DNA of 64,000 bases, taken from positions 1 through 64,000 of the forward strand of contig JACKJW010000009.1 in NCBI GenBank assembly GCA_020637755.1, in the 5' to 3' direction. A model generated the notes under the pieces. That model searched no databases, was not told the DNA's origin, and saw nothing but the letters and a program-made list of their open reading frames with translations. The stretch comes from Brucellaceae bacterium. Its GTDB lineage: Bacteria > Pseudomonadota > Alphaproteobacteria > Rhizobiales > Rhizobiaceae. Shown here in pieces: positions 34,369-43,381 of the stretch (positions are counted from its first letter, which is position 1; each line of letters begins with the position of its first letter). A program made the translations under genes and the position numbers.

Positions 34369-35241
34369 TCAGACGTTCCCTGTGTAGGAACTGGCGATGC
34401 GCGGATCGGACTGCTCCAGCGCCGTGTGCAGCTTGGAGAGCGCGCGGGCCTCGATCTGCCGTACCCGCTCCTTGGAAATGCCGAGTTCCGCGCCCAACGC
34501 CTCCAGCGTCACGCCGTCCTCGGTCAGGCGGCGCTGCCGGACAATGTGCAGCTCCCGGTCGTTGAGCACGTTCAACGCGCTATGGAGCCAGCGCACCTGC
34601 CGCTCGCTATCGATGGTCTGCTGCGCGAGTTCGTCCGGGCCCGGTGCATCGGAAACCAGGAAATCCATCCGCTCGTTGCCGGTCTCGTCCGGCCCGGCCG
34701 TGATGTTGAGCGAGACATCCGAACCGGACAGCCGCGCATCCATCAGTTCGACATCCTTCTGCGGCACGCGCAGCGTTTCGGAAATCTGGCGATGCATTGT
34801 CGCGCGCGGCGTGCCGGCCTCCATGCCGGAAAGCCTGGCGCGCAGGCGGCGCAGGTTGAAGAACAGGGCCTTCTGGTTGGACGACGTCCCGCCGCGCACG
34901 ATGGACCAGTTGCGCAGCACATAGTCCTGGATCGAGGCGCGGATCCACCAGGCCGCATAGGTGGAGAAGCGCACCTCCCTGTCCGGCTCGAACCGGGCGG
35001 CAGCTTCAAGCAGGCCCACATGGCCCTCCTGGATCAGGTCGGAAAAGGAAAGCCCGTAATTGCGGAACTTCGCCGCCATGGAGATGACGAGGCGCATATG
35101 CGCCGACGCAATGCGGTGCAGCGCATTCTGGTCGCGGTTTTCCTTCCAGAGTACAGCCAGCGCATGCTCCTCGTCCCGCTCCAGATAGGGTGCCTTCATG
35201 GCGCGGCGGATCATCCGGCTCTGCGCTGCATCGTCTGCCAT
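34369..35241 (-). CDS. rpoH: RNA polymerase sigma-32 family factor (RpoH2-like)
   Basis: A 290-residue sigma factor. Region 2 is complete (HMRLVISMAAKFRNYG, SDLIQEGHVGLLEAA, FSTYAAWWIRASIQDY, about 48-107). The RpoH box QKALFFNLRRLR (123-134), diagnostic of sigma-32, is present. Region 4.2 has the helix-turn-helix EALGAELGISKERVRQIEARAL. Alphaproteobacteria often have several RpoH; the place beside carD and fdxA fits RpoH2, tied to heat and singlet-oxygen stress, but this is inferred from context. GGAG lies before the ATG. Confidence 0.92.
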   Translation of the reverse strand: MADDAAQSRMIRRAMKAPYLERDEEHALAVLWKENRDQNALHRIASAHMRLVISMAAKFRNYGLSFSDLIQEGHVGLLEAAARFEPDREVRFSTYAAWWIRASIQDYVLRNWSIVRGGTSSNQKALFFNLRRLRARLSGMEAGTPRATMHRQISETLRVPQKDVELMDARLSGSDVSLNITAGPDETGNERMDFLVSDAPGPDELAQQTIDSERQVRWLHSALNVLNDRELHIVRQRRLTEDGVTLEALGAELGISKERVRQIEARALSKLHTALEQSDPRIASSYTGNV

Positions 35242-35420
35242 GGAAAGTCTCCACTGCCCGGTTGCGATGGACGGAGCTTATACGCATTGGCAGCGCAACC
35301 CGGATCACAATTGCTTGACACGAAGCCTTGCCGCGAACGGCCAGAGCGGGCCGGCGGGCGCAAAACGCGCTTGCGGGCATTTGGTTCCCGATGGTCCGGC
35401 GGAAAAATGGGCCCGAAACG

Positions 35421-35445
35421 AAAAGACCCGGCACAAGGCCGGGTC
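35421..35445 (-). terminator. Intrinsic terminator after carD
   Basis: Read on the minus strand: stem GACCCGGC/GCCGGGTC (35438-35445 with 35425-35432), 5-base loop, then four T (35421-35424). It lies about 28 bases beyond the carD stop and 180 bases before rpoH. Confidence 0.82.
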
Positions 35446-35473
35446 CGTTCAAGTCATGGGCTGAGCGACAGGA

Positions 35474-36049
35474 TCAGGCTGCAGCATCCTGCTCGGCGGC
35501 TTCCTCATTGTCGGCCTTGGCGCCGCGGCGCGGACCCTTGTTGAGGTTGACCTCGATCAGGTTGACCGCTTCGGTTTCGCTCATCTTGTTGACCGCCGCG
35601 ATCTCGCGCGCCATCCGGTCCAGCGCTGCCTCGTAAAGTTGGCGCTCGGAATAGGACTGTTCGGGCTGGTTCTCGGCCCGATAGAGGTCGCGCACGACTT
35701 CCGAGATCGAGATCAGGTCGCCGGAATTGATCTTGGCATCGTATTCCTGCGCGCGGCGCGACCACATGGTGCGCTTCACGCGGGCACGGCCCTGCACCAC
35801 CTTGAGCGCGCGTTCGACATAGTCGGTTTCCGACAGCTTGCGCATGCCGATGGAGGCGGCCTTGGCGACCGGCACCTTCAGGCGCATCTTGTCCTTCTGG
35901 AAATCGATGACGAAAAGTTCCAGCTTGTGACCCGCAACTTCCTGCTCCTCGATGGCGACGATCTGGCCGACGCCGTGGGCAGGATAAACGATGAACTCAC
36001 CCGTCTTGAAACCCTGACGCTGTGCGGACTTTTTCTGCTGGGTAGCCAT
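35474..36049 (-). CDS. carD: CarD family transcriptional regulator
   Basis: A 191-residue CarD/CdnL family protein. The N-terminal Tudor-like RNA polymerase interaction domain spans about 14-75, with GEFIVYPAHGVGQIVAIEEQ. A helical C-terminal DNA-binding domain follows. CarD binds the RNA polymerase beta subunit and stabilises open complexes, notably at rRNA and growth-related promoters. The basic N-terminus and acidic tail (EEAAEQDAAA) are low-complexity. The ATG at 36049 was chosen over a longer frame. Confidence 0.93.
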   Translation of the reverse strand: MATQQKKSAQRQGFKTGEFIVYPAHGVGQIVAIEEQEVAGHKLELFVIDFQKDKMRLKVPVAKAASIGMRKLSETDYVERALKVVQGRARVKRTMWSRRAQEYDAKINSGDLISISEVVRDLYRAENQPEQSYSERQLYEAALDRMAREIAAVNKMSETEAVNLIEVNLNKGPRRGAKADNEEAAEQDAAA

Positions 36050-36413
36050 ACGCAATCTTACTCCCTGTTGGACCCGGGCAAAGCCGCCCGGATCAAGCCT
36101 TGGCCGGAGGTCCGGAAAATCCGGGCCCGAAACGTCGCGAGACAAGACACGAAATCAGCCCTCAGGCTTTTCCACCGGTGCGACAGAAAACGCTCCGGCC
36201 AAGAAGCTTTTGGCCTGACTCTGTGCTTGAACCTTTCAATGATTAACGCATGAAGCGCCGAAAGATGATCGCGAAACCGGCATGATTGGGCCTGTTTAGC
36301 ACATTTGGGGGATAGAATCAAGGTTTTGCTGCGAACGCGAAGGTGTCGCCGGAGACCATCCTGGCCTTCCGGTTAATGACGCTACGTCATCTTTTCCGGC
36401 GCATCCGCCGCTG
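36050..36413. other. carD upstream region, no gene seen
   Basis: 364 bases between fdxA and carD without a convincing gene. It includes a small inverted repeat TTGAA-ACC-TTCAA-like (36227-36239) in an AT-richer patch that may hold the carD promoter, and a hairpin ATGACG/CGTCAT near 36376-36390 after fdxA. The latter lacks a T-run. Confidence 0.35.
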
Positions 36414-36752
36414 TCAGTCGCCGGAGCCTGGCTCGGCGGAAAAGTACTTCTCAAACTTGCCGGTTTCCCCGTCATACTGCTTGGCGTCGGCGGGATGATC
36501 CTTCTTGACCGTGATGTTCGGCCATTTTTCGGCATAGTCGGTGTTGATCTTCAGCCACTTGTCGAGCCCCGGTTCGGTGTCCGGCTTGATGGCCTCGGCC
36601 GGGCATTCCGGCTCGCAGACACCGCAATCGATGCATTCGTCCGGGTGGATGACGAGCATGTTCTCGCCTTCGTAGAAGCAGTCGACAGGGCAGACCTCCA
36701 CGCAATCGGTATACTTGCACTTGATGCAATTGTCGGTGACGAGATAGGTCAT
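36414..36752 (-). CDS. fdxA: Ferredoxin FdxA (7Fe type)
   Basis: A 112-residue ferredoxin with one [3Fe-4S] and one [4Fe-4S] cluster. The first cluster region is CIKCKYTDCVEVCP (about 9-22) and the second CIDCGVCEPECP (about 40-51). The long C-terminal tail (about 55-112) is typical of the Azotobacter-type FdxA found in alphaproteobacteria. It is a low-potential electron carrier in the cytoplasm; the partner is unknown. The order helicase, S4 protein, FdxA, CarD is conserved in Rhizobiales. Confidence 0.95.
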   Translation of the reverse strand: MTYLVTDNCIKCKYTDCVEVCPVDCFYEGENMLVIHPDECIDCGVCEPECPAEAIKPDTEPGLDKWLKINTDYAEKWPNITVKKDHPADAKQYDGETGKFEKYFSAEPGSGD

Positions 36753-36903
36753 TGAGCTGCTCCGGCTTCAAGGGAGACGGTTCTTGGGATCGCCAGTCAG
36801 GTATCGGTTTTGGCAGGCGCATGCAAGGGGGACGGATGGTCCGCATTGACGCAGCAGCGAAACGTTTTTCTGCGATGCGGCAAATTCGCGCAATCGAGAC
36901 CGT

Positions 36904-37302
36904 TCAGGGTTTCAGCCGGTCGGTTTCCCGGCGTTCCCTCTTGGTTGGCCTGCCGCTTCCCGCATCGCGCAGCGCTGCCGGCGCCGGACCCTCATTGGCC
37001 ACGCGCGGCGGCGCCGGAGGGCTCAGGTCCTCGTAGAGCAGGCGCGCCTCCTCGTAAGGTCCGCGCCGTGAGCCCGCAGCCAGCACCTTCAGCACGAGAA
37101 TGCGCCGGTCCAGCGTGACGGTCAGCACGTCACCGGACCGCACCGCCTTTGACGCATTGTCGGTCTTGTCGCGGTTGACGCGCACATGGCCCGCCTGGAC
37201 GAGTTTGGCTGCCAGGCTGCGTGATTTCACGATACGCGCGAAAAAGAGCCACTTGTCGAGACGCTGGGCCGCACCGGGTGTGCCGGGCTGTTCGCCGCTC
37301 AT
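36904..37302 (-). CDS. hslR: S4 domain RNA-binding protein (Hsp15-like)
   Basis: A 132-residue protein with an S4 RNA-binding domain (about 13-75; QRLDKWLFFARIVKSRSLAAKLV and GHVRVNRDK). A basic disordered tail follows (TKRERRETDRLKP). Hsp15 in E. coli binds stalled 50S subunits carrying nascent chains. The gene follows the helicase gene after 16 bases and is probably co-transcribed with it. Confidence 0.87.
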   Translation of the reverse strand: MSGEQPGTPGAAQRLDKWLFFARIVKSRSLAAKLVQAGHVRVNRDKTDNASKAVRSGDVLTVTLDRRILVLKVLAAGSRRGPYEEARLLYEDLSPPAPPRVANEGPAPAALRDAGSGRPTKRERRETDRLKP

Positions 37303-37318
37303 GGCTGGCGCGACCGCG

Positions 37319-40300
37319 TCACTTGCCCATCTTGTCCTTCAGCGCGGCCAGTTTGGCAAAGGGCGAATCCGGATCGATGCGCTGCGGCTTTTCCGGACGC
37401 GGCGGGCGGGCTTCCATCGGGGGCTTGCCGCCCTTCGGTCCACCATGGCGTTTTGGCCCCTTGTGGCGCTCGCCGCCCTTGTTGCGGTCACGGCCCTCTG
37501 GCTTGTCGCCCTGCCGGTCGCCACCGCCCCGCTGGTGCTGGCCACGGCCCGGCTGGCGCGGACGCCCGCCTTCGGGCCGTCCCTGCCGCCAGATGAGGAC
37601 CGGCTTGGGCGCCTCGTCCGGCTCGCCGGATGCCGCCCCGCCACCGGAGCCCGCCGCACCTCCGCCAGCCGGTTCACCCGTGGGTGAGGGCGTGCCTTGT
37701 GCCGCCGGTTCAACGTCCGGCGCTTCCGCAGCAGGCAGTTCCTTGGAAGCGGTCTCCGCGGCGCCATCTGAACCTTCTCCCGAAGCTTCGGATGCGCCGT
37801 CCGCCTGCACGGCTCCGTCGCTGCCATTGCCAGCGGCCTCGCCCACAGCCTGGCCTTGAGCCTCTGCTTGCGGCGCCGCGGCCGCATCAAGTCCGGCCAG
37901 ATGTGTTTCAACCGCCGCGGCTTCCTTCGGTTCGTGGCGGTAGCCGAGGCCCTTGAGGATTTCTTCCATGTCTTCGGCGGTCGCGCCGAGGATCGACATC
38001 ATCGCCGGGGTGACGAGGAAAGCGCGCCCGTCATAGCCGCCGTCGGGACGCGGTCCCTGCCCCGGCTGCCATGACAGCGCCGGACGGATCAGGTCTGCCA
38101 GCCGCTCCAGGATATCGACGCGCACCGAGCGACGGCCCAGATTGCGGAACCCGGCCAGCCGGTAAAATTCCGGCGCGAAGGCCGGGTCGGTGACCACGGA
38201 CGTACGGCCCGCAGCCATGGCAGATACAACATCGCCAAAGCCGGGCTTGTCCTTGCCGTCGTTGCCAAGCGCCCAGAGCAGCGTCACAAGCCCGGCGGGC
38301 GCCGGTTTCAGAAGGGCCGGAAGGAAGATGTGATAGGCCCCGAAGCGCACGCCGAGGCGGCGCAGCCTGCCGCGTGCATCCTGATCCAGCGACTTCACGT
38401 CATCGGCGATGTCGCGGCGGTTCACCACGCCGAGCGCCTCGACAAGTCGGAAGGCGACGCCGCGCGCCATACCCTCCAGCCCTTCGGCCGACTGAAGATC
38501 CAGAAGCGGCTTGAGATATTGCTCGACCTGCCAGTGAACGAAGCGTTCGGCCCGCGCCGCCACCTTGTCACGCGCCGGACCGGTCAATTGCTCGTCTGCC
38601 AGCAGGATCACCCGCGGCCTCAGCACATCCTCGCCTGCGGCAAGCGTGGCGACCGGCGCGCCCAGCCAGCGCACCATGCCGGAAGCCGTGTCGAGCGCCA
38701 GATCGCCATTGGCAGACGCGGCAAATCGTTCCGCGCGCGCATCGAACTCGGCACCGAGCGCCTTTTGGGCAGCAGCGCGGATCGCCTTGGCGTCCTCGCC
38801 TTCCGCAGTGCGGTCGGCGGAAAAGCGGAAGCCCTGCAACTCGCCCACATGGTGGCCTTCAACGGTGACGGTTCCGGTCGGGCTGATTTCAGCTTCAAGC
38901 ATGGTATTTTCTCTCAAGCGCTTCATGAGCACGGAAGTCCTGCGGTCTACGAACCGTTTCGTCAACCGTTCGTGCAGGGCATCCGACAGTCTGTCTTCGG
39001 TTTCCCGCGTTTTTTCCTGCCAGTGTGCCGGATCGGCAAGCCAGCCCGGACGGTTGGACACATAGGTCCAGGTGCGGATTTGCGCCACACGGGCCGACAG
39101 CGTGTCGATGTCACCGTCGGTCCGGTCGGCGCGCCGCACCTGCTCCGCCATGTAGTCCTCGTCCACATGGCCCCGGCGCACCAGATCGCGGTAGAGCTCA
39201 CCGATCATGTCGGCATGCTGGGCAGGCGCAATGCGGCGGTAGTCAGGAAGCGCGCAGACATCCCACAGCAGACGCACACGATCATCGCCCTTCGCCATGG
39301 CACCAATGTCCGCGTCGCGGGAGAGATAGGCCAGCGCTTGCGCATCGACTGCAGGCAGCGCGCGCACCAGCCCCTCGACGGGTGCGGGCGTCTCGATGGA
39401 GCGCGCGAGCGCCTCCACGGAGGAAAAATCGAAAGCTCCGGTGCGCCATTGCAGCACCTTCACAGGATCAAAATCGTGGGCTTCGAGCTTTTCGACAAGC
39501 TCCTCGTCAAAGGGATCAACCTGCCCGGTCACCCCGAACGTGCCGTCGCGCGTGTGCCGCCCGGCGCGCCCCGCAATCTGGCCGAGTTCGGCGGGATTGA
39601 GGTTGCGGTACTGGAACCCGTCGAACTTGCGCTCCTGCGCAAAGGCCACGTGATCGACATCGAGGTTCAGACCCATGCCGATGGCATCCGTCGCCACCAG
39701 GAAATCCACGTCGCCCGACTGGTAGAGCCCGACCTGCGCATTGCGGGTGCGCGGGCTGAGCGCACCGAGCACCACGGCGATGCCGCCACGCTGGCGGCGG
39801 ATCAACTCGCCGATGGCGTAGACCTCATCGGCCGAAAAAGCGACAATGGCCGACCGGCGCGGCAGGCGCGTGATCTTTTTGGACCCGGCATAAGCCAGAT
39901 GCGACATGCGTGGCCGGGTGACCACCGAAATCCCGCGCAGCAGCCTTTCCAGCACGCCCCGCATGGTGGCCGAGCCGAGCAGCAGCGTCTCCTCGCGTCC
40001 GCGCAAATGCAGGATGCGGTCGGTGAAGATATGGCCGCGTTCGAGGTCCCCGGCGAGCTGCACCTCGTCGATTGCGACGAAGGCGACATTGGTCTGGCGC
40101 GGCAGGGCCTCGACCGTACAGACCGAATAGCGCGCGCCGGGCGGCGTGATCTTTTCCTCGCCCGTCACCAGCGCGACATTGGCCGCCCCGACCTTCTCGC
40201 AGACCCGGCCATAGACCTCACGCGCCAGCAGGCGCAGCGGCAGGCCGATCATGCCCGACGAATGCGCGATCATGCGTTCGATCGCCAGATGTGTCTTTCC

Positions 40301-40381
40301 CGTGTTGGTCGGGCCGAGAACGGCGGTCACGCCGCGCCCGGAAAGGACGAGCGGCTGGCCGGTCTCTGGGGCAGGTGTCAT
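37319..40381 (-). CDS. Suv3-like superfamily 2 helicase with low-complexity C-terminus
   Basis: A 1020-residue helicase. Walker A is GPTNTGKTH (23-31), the Walker B-like box is DEVQ, motif III is LLGSATM, and the C-terminal RecA domain has TDAIGMGLNLD and GQIAGRAGRHT. This set resembles mitochondrial SUV3, an RNA/DNA helicase of the degradosome, which fits the alphaproteobacterial origin of mitochondria. The last about 260 residues are Ala/Glu/Gly-rich, then Arg/Gly/His-rich (for example GGERHKGPKRHGGPKGG), probably disordered and RNA-binding. It heads a unit with the S4 protein. Confidence 0.9.
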   Translation of the reverse strand: MTPAPETGQPLVLSGRGVTAVLGPTNTGKTHLAIERMIAHSSGMIGLPLRLLAREVYGRVCEKVGAANVALVTGEEKITPPGARYSVCTVEALPRQTNVAFVAIDEVQLAGDLERGHIFTDRILHLRGREETLLLGSATMRGVLERLLRGISVVTRPRMSHLAYAGSKKITRLPRRSAIVAFSADEVYAIGELIRRQRGGIAVVLGALSPRTRNAQVGLYQSGDVDFLVATDAIGMGLNLDVDHVAFAQERKFDGFQYRNLNPAELGQIAGRAGRHTRDGTFGVTGQVDPFDEELVEKLEAHDFDPVKVLQWRTGAFDFSSVEALARSIETPAPVEGLVRALPAVDAQALAYLSRDADIGAMAKGDDRVRLLWDVCALPDYRRIAPAQHADMIGELYRDLVRRGHVDEDYMAEQVRRADRTDGDIDTLSARVAQIRTWTYVSNRPGWLADPAHWQEKTRETEDRLSDALHERLTKRFVDRRTSVLMKRLRENTMLEAEISPTGTVTVEGHHVGELQGFRFSADRTAEGEDAKAIRAAAQKALGAEFDARAERFAASANGDLALDTASGMVRWLGAPVATLAAGEDVLRPRVILLADEQLTGPARDKVAARAERFVHWQVEQYLKPLLDLQSAEGLEGMARGVAFRLVEALGVVNRRDIADDVKSLDQDARGRLRRLGVRFGAYHIFLPALLKPAPAGLVTLLWALGNDGKDKPGFGDVVSAMAAGRTSVVTDPAFAPEFYRLAGFRNLGRRSVRVDILERLADLIRPALSWQPGQGPRPDGGYDGRAFLVTPAMMSILGATAEDMEEILKGLGYRHEPKEAAAVETHLAGLDAAAAPQAEAQGQAVGEAAGNGSDGAVQADGASEASGEGSDGAAETASKELPAAEAPDVEPAAQGTPSPTGEPAGGGAAGSGGGAASGEPDEAPKPVLIWRQGRPEGGRPRQPGRGQHQRGGGDRQGDKPEGRDRNKGGERHKGPKRHGGPKGGKPPMEARPPRPEKPQRIDPDSPFAKLAALKDKMGK

Positions 40382-40605
40382 GGCACTTCCGGTCTTTCGG
40401 GCCACCCGGCATCATCGCCGGGCCGCAGTTCAAAGCATATCAGCGCTCAGACCTGCAAGGGCAAGAGGGCGAATTGACGGCGTGCCACCCTCCCGTACCG
40501 GGAACGGGAGTGGAACGAAACGGCGACGAATCGCTGACTCGTAAGGGTTGCATCTTTGTTCCGGTACCGAATCGGAGGTGGAATTCGGAGCAAGCGCAAC
40601 CGCGA

Positions 40606-40977
40606 TCAACTGGTCGCCTGGCAGCGCGTCCACGTTTCCGGTGTGCCGGGTTTGCCACCGGTGCTGCGGATCAGGACCATTTCCTCGTCCGACAATTGCC
40701 GCATCTCGACAATCTGCCCGGCTTCCGGGTCACCTTCCGGCGCCTCATACCGGAACCCGTGCCGCCAATAGCTGCCGATGGTCTCCGCGCCTGAGGGGAG
40801 CGTGATCGCCGGTCCGTCGATTGCCAGATGCTGACCGGAAGCCGAACACCAGTCGCCGTCGATCTGATCCGCCTGCGCAGGCAGGGGGAGCGTGGCAACC
40901 ATCATGACGCCGAACATGAGCCGCGCCGCCGTTCCAGGGCGGGCGAACAAACGCGATGGTCTGATTGGCAGCAGCAT
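40606..40977 (-). CDS. Exported protein of unknown function
   Basis: A 123-residue protein with a signal peptide (hydrophobic core LMFGVMMVATLPLPAQA, cleavage near 36). A short mature domain beginning DQIDGDWCSASGQHLAIDGP follows, with two cysteines that may pair. It resembles a conserved small periplasmic protein of Rhizobiales with no known role. The ATG at 40977 is the likeliest start; earlier and later in-frame ATGs exist. Confidence 0.65.
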   Translation of the reverse strand: MLLPIRPSRLFARPGTAARLMFGVMMVATLPLPAQADQIDGDWCSASGQHLAIDGPAITLPSGAETIGSYWRHGFRYEAPEGDPEAGQIVEMRQLSDEEMVLIRSTGGKPGTPETWTRCQATS

Positions 40978-41094
40978 GGCCGGATCCGAAGGGAATGTTC
41001 CGGCCCAGCTTGCCACAGGCCGCGATGCCCAACAAGCAAGGGGCGGCGCCGTATGCCGGCACCGCCCCCGTCTATCGTGAAACCAGGTCAGAAA

Positions 41095-41820
41095 TCAGCT
41101 GAAGAACTGGCCGCCATTGGCCGAGATCGTCGAACCGGTGATGAAGCCGGCATCGTCGGAGGCCAGGAAGACCACGCAGCGCGCGATTTCCTCCGGCTCG
41201 CCGAGGCGGCCGACCGGGATCAGCGGAATGATGCGCTCGTTCAGCACCTTTTCGTCAATGGCGCGCACCATGTCGGTGCCGATGTAGCCCGGGCAGACGG
41301 CGTTGACCGTGATTCCGCCGCGCGCGCCTTCCTGCGCCAGGGCGCGGGTGAAGCCGATATCGCCCGCCTTGGCGGCCGAGTAGTTGGTCTGACCGGCCTG
41401 ACCCTTCTGGCCGTTGACCGACGAAATGTTGATGATGCGGCCGAACTTGCGCTCGCGCATGCCGTTCCACACACCGTGCGCCATGTTGAAGACGCCGGTG
41501 AGGTTGGTGTTGATGACTTCAGACCACATCTGCGGGGTCATCTTGTGGAACATGCCGTCACGCGTGATGCCCGCATTGTTGACCAGCACATCGACCGGGC
41601 CCAGATCGGCCTCGATCTGCTTCAGGCCAGCGGCACAGGCATCGTAATCGGCAACCGACCACTTGTAGGTCTTGATGCCGGTTTCGGCGGTAAACTTGGC
41701 CGCAGCCTCGTCATTGCCGGCATAGTTGGCCGCAACCGTGTAACCGGCATTCTTGAGGGCGATGGAAATAGCCGCGCCAATGCCGCGCGAACCACCGGTG
41801 ACAACTGCAACTCTGCTCAT
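41095..41820 (-). CDS. phaB: Acetoacetyl-CoA reductase
   Basis: A 241-residue short-chain dehydrogenase that reduces acetoacetyl-CoA to (R)-3-hydroxybutyryl-CoA with NADPH in PHB synthesis. The cofactor motif GGSRGIG is at 9-15, Ser at about 133 and Tyr147/Lys151 in NYSAAKAG. Length and the ending SANGGQFFS match PhaB closely. GGAGGAG precedes the ATG. It lies downstream of phaA on the same strand, with a long imperfect hairpin between them. Confidence 0.95.
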   Translation of the reverse strand: MSRVAVVTGGSRGIGAAISIALKNAGYTVAANYAGNDEAAAKFTAETGIKTYKWSVADYDACAAGLKQIEADLGPVDVLVNNAGITRDGMFHKMTPQMWSEVINTNLTGVFNMAHGVWNGMRERKFGRIINISSVNGQKGQAGQTNYSAAKAGDIGFTRALAQEGARGGITVNAVCPGYIGTDMVRAIDEKVLNERIIPLIPVGRLGEPEEIARCVVFLASDDAGFITGSTISANGGQFFS

Positions 41821-41854
41821 AGGTTTCTCCTCCCTGAGATAGTCAAAAATGGAT

Positions 41855-41928
41855 GGCCAACAGCAAGCGGAAGAGACGAAGAAATGCTCTCCGTCTCCCT
41901 CCTTGCCACTTGCTGCTGGCTATTGGCC
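41855..41928. repeat. Long imperfect inverted repeat between phaA and phaB
   Basis: Outer arms GGCCAACAGCAAG (41855-41867) and CTTGCTGCTGGCTATTGGCC (about 41909-41928) pair with a small bulge. Inner arms around GGAAGAGACG (41869-41878) and CGTCTCCCTCC (about 41892-41902) extend the stem. As RNA this would be a stem-loop of about 75 bases in the phaA-phaB message. Confidence 0.55.
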
Positions 41929-41933
41929 GTTTC

Positions 41934-43112
41934 TCACATCAGCTCGAAGCAGGCCGCGATGCCCATGCCGCCGCCGATGCAGAGCGTTGCGAGGCCCTTC
42001 TTGGCGTTGCGGCGCTTCATCTCGAAAGCCAGCGTGTTGAAGATGCGGGCGCCCGACGCGCCGACCGGGTGACCGATGGCAATGGCGCCGCCGTTCACGT
42101 TGACGATGTCCGGGTTCCAGCCGAGATCCTTGTTGACGGCCAGCGCCTGTGCCGCGAAGGCCTCGTTGGCTTCCACCAGATCGAGATCGTCCACGGTCCA
42201 GCCGGCCTTCGCCAGCGCCTTGCGCGATGCCGGGATCGGGCCGGTGCCCATGATCTGCGGATCGACGCCGGCGGTCGCCCAGGAGACGATGCGCAGCATC
42301 GGCTGGATGCCGCGGCGCGCCGCTTCCTCTTCCGACATCAGAACGGCAACGGCGGCGCCATCATTGATGCCCGATGCGTTGCCGGCAGTCACGGTGCCTT
42401 CCTTGTCGAAGGCGGGACGCAGCTTGCCCAGCTGTTCCGCCGTCACGCCATGCTTGATGAACTCGTCGTCGGAAATGACCACATCGCCCTTGCGGGTCTT
42501 CAGCGTGACCGGGATGATCTCGTCCTTGAAGCGGCCGGCCTTCTGGGCAGCTTCGGCCTTGTTCTGCGAACCGGTGGCGAAGACGTCCTGCTCCTCACGG
42601 GTGAGCTGCCACTGGCGCGCCACGTTCTCTGCGGTGTTGCCCATGTGGTAGCCGTAGAAGGCATCGGTCAGGCCGTCCTTGAGCATGGTGTCGAGCAGCT
42701 TGATGTCGCCCATCTTGGTGCCGTTGCGCATGTGGGCCACGTGCGGCGCCATCGACATGCTTTCCTGTCCGCCCGACACGATGATGTTGGCGTCGCCATT
42801 GGCAATCTGCTGCATGCCGAGCGCGATGGAGCGCAGGCCGGAACCGCAGAGCTGGTTCATGCCCCAGGCCGTGGCTTCCGCCGGAATGCCGGCATTGATG
42901 GCTGCCTGACGGGCCGGGTTCTGGCCGGCGCCGGCAACGAGGATCTGGCCGAGGATGACCTCATCCACTTCCTTGGCATCCACACCGGCGCGCTCCAGGG
43001 CCGCCTTGATCGCGATGGTGCCAAGCTCGTGGGCATGCGTATTTCCGAAGGATCCGTTGAAGGACCCGACCGGAGTGCGCGCCGCGCTGGCGATGACGAC
43101 GGATTTCGACAT
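41934..43112 (-). CDS. phaA: Acetyl-CoA acetyltransferase (beta-ketothiolase)
   Basis: A 392-residue thiolase, condensing two acetyl-CoA to acetoacetyl-CoA. Catalytic residues are in place: Cys89 in NQLCGSG, His348 in GHPVG, and Cys378 in LCIGGGMG. Its pairing with phaB and the divergent phaR marks it as the biosynthetic PHB enzyme. AGGGAGAG precedes the ATG at 43112. The shared region with phaR holds candidate PhaR sites. No PHB synthase gene (phaC) lies in the window. Confidence 0.96.
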   Translation of the reverse strand: MSKSVVIASAARTPVGSFNGSFGNTHAHELGTIAIKAALERAGVDAKEVDEVILGQILVAGAGQNPARQAAINAGIPAEATAWGMNQLCGSGLRSIALGMQQIANGDANIIVSGGQESMSMAPHVAHMRNGTKMGDIKLLDTMLKDGLTDAFYGYHMGNTAENVARQWQLTREEQDVFATGSQNKAEAAQKAGRFKDEIIPVTLKTRKGDVVISDDEFIKHGVTAEQLGKLRPAFDKEGTVTAGNASGINDGAAVAVLMSEEEAARRGIQPMLRIVSWATAGVDPQIMGTGPIPASRKALAKAGWTVDDLDLVEANEAFAAQALAVNKDLGWNPDIVNVNGGAIAIGHPVGASGARIFNTLAFEMKRRNAKKGLATLCIGGGMGIAACFELM

Positions 43113-43243
43113 TGTTTCTCTCCCTTGAGAAGCTCGATGAAAAATTCGGGCGACAGTGTTTGACCGAAGAAAGCGTGAAGTCAAACAAGACCATTGGCGC
43201 ACAACCAAGGCCATCTCCTGCCCCCGGGTCAAGGGGCTAAGAA

Positions 43244-43258
43244 TGTTGCGTTGCAGCA
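43244..43258. promoter_or_regulatory. Candidate PhaR-binding site between phaA and phaR
   Basis: TGTTGC-GTT-GCAGCA, an inverted repeat of the TGYTGC-N3-GCARCA type, 132 bases before phaA and 124 before phaR. A second pair of elements, GCAGTGCA (43273-43280) and TGCACTGC (43328-43335), forms an exact inverted repeat across 47 bases nearer to phaR and may be additional sites. Confidence 0.6.
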
Positions 43259-43381
43259 GCGCCAATGAGGATGCAGTGCACAAACCATTTGGAATCCACG
43301 GCCAAAAGTGCATATGCTGAAAAATCATGCACTGCGGCGGGCGAGTCCCGTTCGCGGTTCGGCCGAATGGGGAGGCAACAC

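Noticed and set aside
38330..40477. A 715-codon plus-strand frame opposite the helicase gene
   Set aside because: Antisense shadow of a conserved helicase with no recognisable domain or start signal.
40382..40605. Possible tRNA in the interval before the helicase gene
   Set aside because: No T-loop consensus (GGTTCGAATCC-like) and no cloverleaf could be drawn.
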